Assembly (NCBI RefSeq): GCF_004785955.1
Contig: NZ_SJER01000005.1
Span: 1 to 64,000, forward strand
DNA: 64,000 nucleotides
Direction: 5' to 3'
DNA from: Halostella litorea
GTDB taxonomy: Archaea; Halobacteriota; Halobacteria; Halobacteriales; Natronoarchaeaceae
The position numbers and the translations under genes are program-made. Below the pieces are notes generated by a model. The model had not been told where the DNA came from. It saw nothing but the letters and a program-made list of their open reading frames with translations, and ran no database searches. This document shows, one piece after another, positions 59,180 through 64,000 of this stretch; position 1 is the stretch's first letter; the number at the start of each line of letters is the position of its first letter.

Positions 59180-60343
59180 CTATTCCAAGGCCGACTCCAT
59201 CGCCTGTCGGAGGTCGGCTTTCAGGTCCTCGACGTGTTCGACCCCGACGCTCGCCCGGATGAGGCCGTCGGAGAGCCCGGCCGCGACGCGCTCCTCGCGG
59301 GGGATCGAGGCGTGGGTCATGGTCGCGGGCTGCTCGATGAGGCTCTCGACGCCGCCGAGGCTCTCCGCGAGCGTGAACACGTCGGTGCTGGAGACGAACT
59401 CGGCGGCCTCGTCGAGGCTGGCGTCGAGTTCGAAGCTGAGCATCCCGCCGAAGTCGTCCATCTGCTCGGCGGCGACGTCGTGGCCCGGGTGGGACTCCAG
59501 CCCGGGGTAGTACACGGTGTCGACGTCGGGGTGGTCGTCGAGCCACGCGGCCAGTTCCCGGGCGTTGTCGCAGTGGCGGTCCATCCTGACGGGGAGCGTC
59601 TTCGTGCCTCGGAGGACGAGGAAACACTCGTGAGGCCCGGGCGTCGCGCCGACGCTGTTCTGGTAGAAGCCGAAGCGCTCGTCCAGTTCGTCGTCGTTCG
59701 TCAGCAAGGCTCCCCCGACGACGTCGGAGTGGCCGCCGAGGTACTTCGTCAGCGAGTGCGTGACCACGTCAGCGCCGAGGTCCAGCGGGCGCTGGAGGTA
59801 CGGCGTGGCGAACGTGTTGTCGATGGCACAGAGCGCGTCGTGGTCGTGGGCTATCTCGGCCGCCCCCGCGATGTCGACGATAGACATAAGCGGGTTTGTC
59901 GGCGTCTCCAGCCACAGCAGCGCCGTCTCGTCGCGGAACGCCGCCTCGATGGCGTCCAGGTCGGTCATGTCGACGTAGGAAAACTCCACGTCGTACTGCG
60001 TGTACACCTGGTCGAAGATGCGTCGTGTCCCGCCGTAGATGTCCTCGCCGCTGACGACGTGGTCGCCCGCCTCCAGCAGGTTGAGAACGGTGTTTATCGC
60101 GCCCATCCCCGAGGAGAAACAGCGGCCGTGCTCGGCGTTCTCCAGGCTGGCGAGGTTCGCTTCGAGGTCGGTGCGGGTGGGGTTGCCCGTCCGGGAGTAC
60201 TCGTAACCGCGGTGGTCGCCGGGGGCGTCCTGCTCGTAGGTGGAGTTGGCGTGGATCGGCGTCATCAGCGCGCCGGTCTCCTCGTCGGGCTCCTGGCCCG
60301 CGTGGATCGACCGCGTCTCGATGCGGAAGTCGTCGTCGGACAT
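59180..60343 (-). CDS. Cystathionine gamma-synthase/lyase-type PLP enzyme
   Basis: 387 residues from ATG 60343. PLP lysine K200 in [11 protein letters not shown], with [22 protein letters not shown] and the C-terminal [26 protein letters not shown] landmark match the Cys/Met metabolism PLP family. Synthase (cystathionine from O-acyl-homoserine) and lyase cannot be told apart safely. Divergent from eL21. Confidence 0.94.
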   Translation of the reverse strand: MSDDDFRIETRSIHAGQEPDEETGALMTPIHANSTYEQDAPGDHRGYEYSRTGNPTRTDLEANLASLENAEHGRCFSSGMGAINTVLNLLEAGDHVVSGEDIYGGTRRIFDQVYTQYDVEFSYVDMTDLDAIEAAFRDETALLWLETPTNPLMSIVDIAGAAEIAHDHDALCAIDNTFATPYLQRPLDLGADVVTHSLTKYLGGHSDVVGGALLTNDDELDERFGFYQNSVGATPGPHECFLVLRGTKTLPVRMDRHCDNARELAAWLDDHPDVDTVYYPGLESHPGHDVAAEQMDDFGGMLSFELDASLDEAAEFVSSTDVFTLAESLGGVESLIEQPATMTHASIPREERVAAGLSDGLIRASVGVEHVEDLKADLRQAMESALE

Positions 60344-60480
60344 GGTCGCCACAACGGGGCGGCCGCGGAAAGTAGTACCTCTCTCGTCCCGTGTGCCGAA
60401 CGGTGTGGCGGTCGCGAACGGACCGACGAGGCGGGAACGCACCTTTTATAACCGTCAGCGGACAAGGACAGGGCACGACT

Positions 60481-60771
60481 ATGCCGAACTCCGACGGCCC
60501 TCGCAAGAAAACACGGAACAAACTCTCGAACGACCCCCGCGACCGCGGCACGTCGCCGCCCCAGCGAGCGATCCAGGACTTCGAGGCGGGCCAGAAGGTC
60601 CACCTGAAGATCGACCCGAGCGTGCCGGACGGCCGCTTCCACCCCCGCTTCGACGGACGGACGGGTGAGGTCGAGGGCGAGCAGGGGAGCTGTTTCAAGG
60701 TCGCCATCAACGACGGCGGCAAGGACAAGACCCTGATCGTCGCCCCGCAGCACCTGCGCGCACAGCAGTAG
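60481..60771 (+). CDS. rpl21e: Ribosomal protein eL21
   Basis: 96 residues: [45 protein letters not shown] and [11 protein letters not shown] are eL21. CTTTTATAAC at ~60442-60451 gives a leaderless start. First of the conserved archaeal cluster eL21-RpoF-DUF655-KsgA. Confidence 0.97.
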   Translation: MPNSDGPRKKTRNKLSNDPRDRGTSPPQRAIQDFEAGQKVHLKIDPSVPDGRFHPRFDGRTGEVEGEQGSCFKVAINDGGKDKTLIVAPQHLRAQQ

Positions 60772-60772
60772 C

Positions 60773-61129
60773 ATGACCATCTTCAAAGAGAAGGTAGACG
60801 AGGACTACCTCACCATCTCCGAGGCCAAGGAGCTGCTCGCCGACGTGGAGGCGGAGCGGGCCGCCGACGAGGACCGCGAGATGCGGTACGAGCTCGCCCG
60901 AGCGATCGAGCACGTGAACCGCTTTGCCCTCCTCACGCCGGAGGAGTCACGCGAACTGGTCGAGGAGCTGCTCGAACTGGAGAAGGTCGACGAGGCGACC
61001 GCGTACAAGATCGCCGACCTGCTGCCGCGGGACCGGGACGAGCTCCGCGCCGTGTTCGCACAGGAGCGGTACTCCCTGTCGGGCGAGGAGTTGGACGACG
61101 TGCTGAACGTCGTCGCCAAGTACGTCTGA
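60773..61129 (+). CDS. rpoF: RNA polymerase subunit Rpo4 (RpoF)
   Basis: 118 residues: FKEKVDEDYLTISEAKELL, RYELARAIEHVNRFALLTPEESRELVEELLEL and ATAYKIADLLPRDRDELRAVFAQERY. Stalk subunit Rpb4/RpoF, partner of Rpo7. Starts one base after the eL21 stop codon. Confidence 0.96.
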   Translation: MTIFKEKVDEDYLTISEAKELLADVEAERAADEDREMRYELARAIEHVNRFALLTPEESRELVEELLELEKVDEATAYKIADLLPRDRDELRAVFAQERYSLSGEELDDVLNVVAKYV

Positions 61130-61192
61130 TCGGCACGCGATTTCTCCGCGGGCGACGGTTTAAGTGTCCGGTCGCCGTACGCGTACGTCAGG

Positions 61193-61783
61193 ATGACCAA
61201 CACCGACAGCGACGAGTCGGCGGTCCGCCGGGCAGTGTTGCTGGATTACATGCCACACGGGCGGGCGGACGACGACAGGCCGCAGTACCAGAAGCCGCCG
61301 CTGGCGTACGCGGTCGGGAAGGAGGACTTCGAGCTTTTCGAGATCGTCTTCGAGGAGGACGCGGACGCCGCTATCGGTGACACGGTCGTCGTGGAACCGC
61401 GGGAGGAACGCGAGGAGATCGACCGGATTCGAACGGTCGAGTACGAGGACCTGTCCGGTGGGGCACAGTCGGAACTCGAGTACGTCATCGAGGAGGTAGT
61501 GACGGAACACGAGGAGCGGTTCGTCGACTTCTACAACGACGCCCAGCCGATCACTCTGCGGCTCCACCAGCTCAACCTGCTGCCCGGGATCGGCAAGAAG
61601 CTCCGGAACAACGTGTTGGACGAGCGAAAGCGGGGTCGGTTCGAGAGCTTCGAGGACCTAGAGGAGCGGATCGCCGGCCTGCACGACCCGAAGGGCGTGC
61701 TGGCAGAGCGGATCCTGGAGGAGATCCGGGACGAGGACCTGAAGTACCGGGCGTTCGTCGGGCGGGACGGCGACGGCGAGTAA
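61193..61783 (+). CDS. DUF655-family RNA-binding-like protein
   Basis: 196 residues: VLLDYMPHGRADDDRPQYQKPP (OB-like start) and a C-terminal helix-hairpin-helix (LNLLPGIGKKLRNNVLDERKRG, FESFEDLEERIAGLHDPKG). This fits DUF655, located between rpoF and ksgA in most archaea. A role with rRNA is only inferred from the company. TTTAAGTG at ~61160 is the TATA. Confidence 0.93.
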   Translation: MTNTDSDESAVRRAVLLDYMPHGRADDDRPQYQKPPLAYAVGKEDFELFEIVFEEDADAAIGDTVVVEPREEREEIDRIRTVEYEDLSGGAQSELEYVIEEVVTEHEERFVDFYNDAQPITLRLHQLNLLPGIGKKLRNNVLDERKRGRFESFEDLEERIAGLHDPKGVLAERILEEIRDEDLKYRAFVGRDGDGE

Positions 61784-61837
61784 CCTCGCTCTCCCGGAGG
61801 GTTTTAAACCGTCCGTTGCATACCGGCGGGTAACCGA

Positions 61838-62680
61838 ATGAGAGACCCAGACGGACTCCTGGCGCGGGCGGGAGTCAGCGGGGACCCGAACCGCGACCAG
61901 CACTTCCTGGTCGACGACCGCGTGCTGGACCGCCTCCCGTCGTACGCGGTCGACGCCGGGGCCGACTGCTCGCACGTTCTGGAGATCGGCGCGGGCACCG
62001 GCGCGCTGACCGACAGGCTGCTCGGCGTCGCCGACAGGGTGACGGCGATAGAGCGGGACCCGGAGCTGGCCGCCTTCCTGCGCGAGGAGTTCGCCGCGGA
62101 GATCGACGCCGGCGATCTCGTCGTGGTCGAGGGCGACGCGCTGGACGTCGACCTGCCGGAGTTCACCGCGTCAGTGTCGAACCTGCCCTACGGCGCGTCC
62201 AGCGAGATCGCCTTCCGGCTGTTGCCCCTCGGGAAACCGCTCGTGTTGATGTTCCAGACGGAGTTCGCCGAGCGGATGGCGGCCGCCCCCGGGAGCGACG
62301 AGTACGGGCGGCTCTCGGTGTCGGCGGGCCACTACGCGGAGGTGGAGGTCGTCGAGACCGTGCCGAAGGAGGCGTTCTCGCCGCCGCCGGCCGTCGAGAG
62401 CGCGGTCGTGCGGACGACGCCGCGGGAGCCCGAATACGAGGTCGAGGACGACGAGTTCTTCCTGCGGTTCGTGAAGGCGCTTTTCACCCAGCGGCGCAAG
62501 ACGATGCGCAACGCGGTCCGGAACACCGCCCACATCTCGGGGCTCGACGACCCGGACGCCGTGGTCGAGGCGGCCGACGAGTCGCTGATGAGCAGGCGGG
62601 CGGGGACCGTGACGCCCGCGGAGTTCGCGGCGCTGGCGACGCTGGCGGCGGACGTCGGGGTGGTCGAGGATGCTGGCTAG
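61838..62680 (+). CDS. ksgA: 16S rRNA (adenine-N6)-dimethyltransferase
   Basis: 280 residues: NRDQHFLVDDRVLDRL, EIGAGTGALTDRLL (SAM site), EGDALDVDLPEF and NLPYGASSEIAFRL (catalytic NLPY), with the C-terminal helical lobe. Dimethylates the two adenines near the 3' end of 16S. A TTTTAAACC box is at ~61801. Overlaps the MscS gene by 11 nt. Confidence 0.96.
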   Translation: MRDPDGLLARAGVSGDPNRDQHFLVDDRVLDRLPSYAVDAGADCSHVLEIGAGTGALTDRLLGVADRVTAIERDPELAAFLREEFAAEIDAGDLVVVEGDALDVDLPEFTASVSNLPYGASSEIAFRLLPLGKPLVLMFQTEFAERMAAAPGSDEYGRLSVSAGHYAEVEVVETVPKEAFSPPPAVESAVVRTTPREPEYEVEDDEFFLRFVKALFTQRRKTMRNAVRNTAHISGLDDPDAVVEAADESLMSRRAGTVTPAEFAALATLAADVGVVEDAG

Positions 62681-63803
62681 CCTCGCGGAGTCGGTGAACC
62701 AACTATCGGACGTGTTCCAGTCCGTCGAGGCGCGGGTGGCGATCACCGCACTCTGTCTCGTCGCCGTGTTCACGGTCGCACGGCTGTCGCGGGTCGCACA
62801 GGCCAAACTGAGCGCGTACGTCAAGCCGATCTGGGCCGACGTCGTCACGACCGTCGGGTTCGTCGTCGGCTTCCTCGGCGCGGCGCTTGTCAGCGTCGGC
62901 GTCTGGGGGCAAGCGGACCTGGCCAGCGACGCAGTCGGCCGGTTAGGGCTGGGCAGCGAGGCGATCCCCGACATCGCGTTCACGTTGGTCGTCATCGTGG
63001 GCACGCACGTCCTGATCCGCTTCACGAAGCGCCTGCTGGCGGAGCTTCAGGGGTCCAGCCACGCGGTCTCGGAGCACCAGCGGGAGATCACGCTCCGGCT
63101 GACCCAGGTGATCCTCTGGTCGCTGGCGATCATCGTCGTCCTCGGCGTGTGGGACTTCGACCTGTCGGGGCTGCTCGTCGGGGCCGGCTTCCTCGGCATC
63201 ATCGTCGGCATGGCGGCCAGACAGACGCTCGGCGCGATGCTCGCCGGGTTCGTACTGATGTTCGCCCGGCCGTTCGAGATCGGCGACTGGGTCGAGATCG
63301 GCGAGGAGGAGGGGATCGTCACGGACATCACCATCGTCAACACGCGCATCCAGACGTTCGACGGGGAGTACGTGATGATCCCCAACGACGTGGTGTCGGG
63401 CAACACGATAATCAACCGGACGCGGAAGGGACGGCTCCGGCTGGAAGTCGAGGTCGGCGTCGACTACGAGGCCGACGTGGAGCGCGCCTCGAAGGTGTCG
63501 AAGGCCGCGATGGGCGAGGTCGACGAGGTGCTCACGGTGCCGACGCCACAGGTTGTCACCAAGCGGTTCGACGACTCGTCGGTCGTCCTCGGCCTACGGT
63601 TCTGGATCGACAAGCCCAGCGCCCGCCGCAAATGGCGCGCCCGAACGGGGGTCATCCAGAACGTGAAGTCGGCGTTCGCGGAGGACGGCATCAAGATCCC
63701 GTTCCCGCAGCGCGAACTCATGGGCCGCGAGGAGACCGAGGGGTTCCGCACCGCCGAGCGCCGCGAGGCAGCCCCGACGGCGACCGACGGCGGGGACGAA
63801 TGA
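62670..63803 (+). CDS. Small-conductance mechanosensitive channel (MscS family)
   Basis: 377 residues. TMs at about 22-42, 52-78, 102-120 and 143-165; the pore helix and beta-domain are GMAARQTLGAMLAGFVLMFARPFEIGDWVEIGEEEGIV... then VSGNTIINRTRKGRLRLE (landmarks). Acidic tail. Relieves turgor after hypo-osmotic shock, sensible in a halophile. The ATG at 62670 overlaps ksgA. Confidence 0.93.
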   Translation: MLASLAESVNQLSDVFQSVEARVAITALCLVAVFTVARLSRVAQAKLSAYVKPIWADVVTTVGFVVGFLGAALVSVGVWGQADLASDAVGRLGLGSEAIPDIAFTLVVIVGTHVLIRFTKRLLAELQGSSHAVSEHQREITLRLTQVILWSLAIIVVLGVWDFDLSGLLVGAGFLGIIVGMAARQTLGAMLAGFVLMFARPFEIGDWVEIGEEEGIVTDITIVNTRIQTFDGEYVMIPNDVVSGNTIINRTRKGRLRLEVEVGVDYEADVERASKVSKAAMGEVDEVLTVPTPQVVTKRFDDSSVVLGLRFWIDKPSARRKWRARTGVIQNVKSAFAEDGIKIPFPQRELMGREETEGFRTAERREAAPTATDGGDE

Positions 63804-64000
63804 CGGATCTGGCCGACCGCCGCGGGCTGGAGACGGAGGTGTATCAGCCGGCGGAGGACTCGGACCTCCTTGCGACCGCGGCGGTCGAGGCGGTCGCGGC
63901 CGGCGACAGGGTGCTGGACGTCGGGACCGGGTCGGGGTACGTCGCGGGGACGGTCGCCGCCGAGACCGGCGCGCGCGTCGTCGCGTCGGACCTGAACCCC
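63800..64000 (+). CDS. HemK/PrmC-type methyltransferase (5' part)
   Basis: 67 codons before the window ends: LETEVYQPAEDSDLLATAAVEA then VLDVGTGSGYVAGTVAAE, the SAM-binding motif I of release-factor-glutamine methyltransferases. ATG overlaps the MscS stop by ATGA. The catalytic NPPY lies beyond 64000. The gene follows KsgA in many archaea. Confidence 0.9.
   Translation, partial: MTDLADRRGLETEVYQPAEDSDLLATAAVEAVAAGDRVLDVGTGSGYVAGTVAAETGARVVASDLNP

Overview
The window is a 64 kb chromosomal stretch of an extremely halophilic archaeon (class Halobacteria); I do not try to name the genus. The evidence is a haloarchaeal 16S rRNA 5' end with a multi-promoter leader, very high GC, strongly acidic proteins, TATA boxes about 27 nt ahead of mostly leaderless genes, a tRNA-Trp with the large haloarchaeal intron, and typical haloarchaeal families (bacterio-opsin-activator-type regulators, HalOD1, HEWD, multi-TFB, proteasome beta, uL10/P1 stalk). 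It looks like ordinary core chromosome: there is no IS element, prophage, CRISPR array or integrase.

Layout. 1-767: start of the 16S gene (minus strand) and a leader with four TATA boxes about 105-116 bp apart. 768-7156: a zinc-ribbon-less TFB homologue, GTP cyclohydrolase III, a flavin-type oxidase-family protein, a large PAS/GAF bacterio-opsin-activator-like regulator, a 46-residue zinc protein and glutamate dehydrogenase. 7239-13134: a lipoprotein, a VapBC toxin-antitoxin pair, intron-bearing tRNA-Trp, tRNA-Lys, IMP dehydrogenase and small zinc-ribbon and membrane proteins. 13399-25121: TrkA-N/DHH fusion, PRC-barrel, HPP protein, secreted Tat subtilase, HAD protein, the ADP-forming acetyl-CoA synthetase operon, YbaK, MFS, and a sugar kinase/isomerase pair. 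25170-33547: regulators, DpsA, a small acidic protein behind two DtxR-type operators, macro domain, aldo/keto reductase, an ABC-2 exporter whose permease is fused to a PrsW-like protease, and a DoxX/HxlR divergent pair. 33597-44373: biotin ligase, universal stress protein, amidohydrolase, HD protein, membrane protein, proteasome beta, HalOD1, DUF555, HTH-CBS, an acidic pentad-repeat protein, and purM. 44509-47080: a four-gene operon of Met-rich surface protein, Mo-oxidoreductase, winged helix and small membrane protein. 47111-53423: lipoprotein, M50 protease/TraB pair, thioesterase, lactonase-like MBL enzyme, regulators and HEWD. 53574-64000: the ribosomal and transcription core (uL11, uL1-uL10-L12, zinc microprotein-aEF1beta, eL21-RpoF-DUF655-KsgA-MscS-HemK).

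The two most interesting units are the operon at 44509-47080, which pairs a secreted protein containing 16 methionines in 81 residues with a membrane-anchored sulfite-oxidase-family molybdoenzyme (a possible archaeal counterpart of bacterial methionine-rich-scavenger/Mo-reductase systems), and the protein at 42179-43405, whose centre holds nearly 40 five-residue acidic/hydrophobic repeats followed by a PRC-barrel-like end. The small proteins under 60 residues (5715, 12988, 26935, 40143, 53244, 58525) are called here from start/stop, TATA spacing and conserved cysteines or membrane segments.
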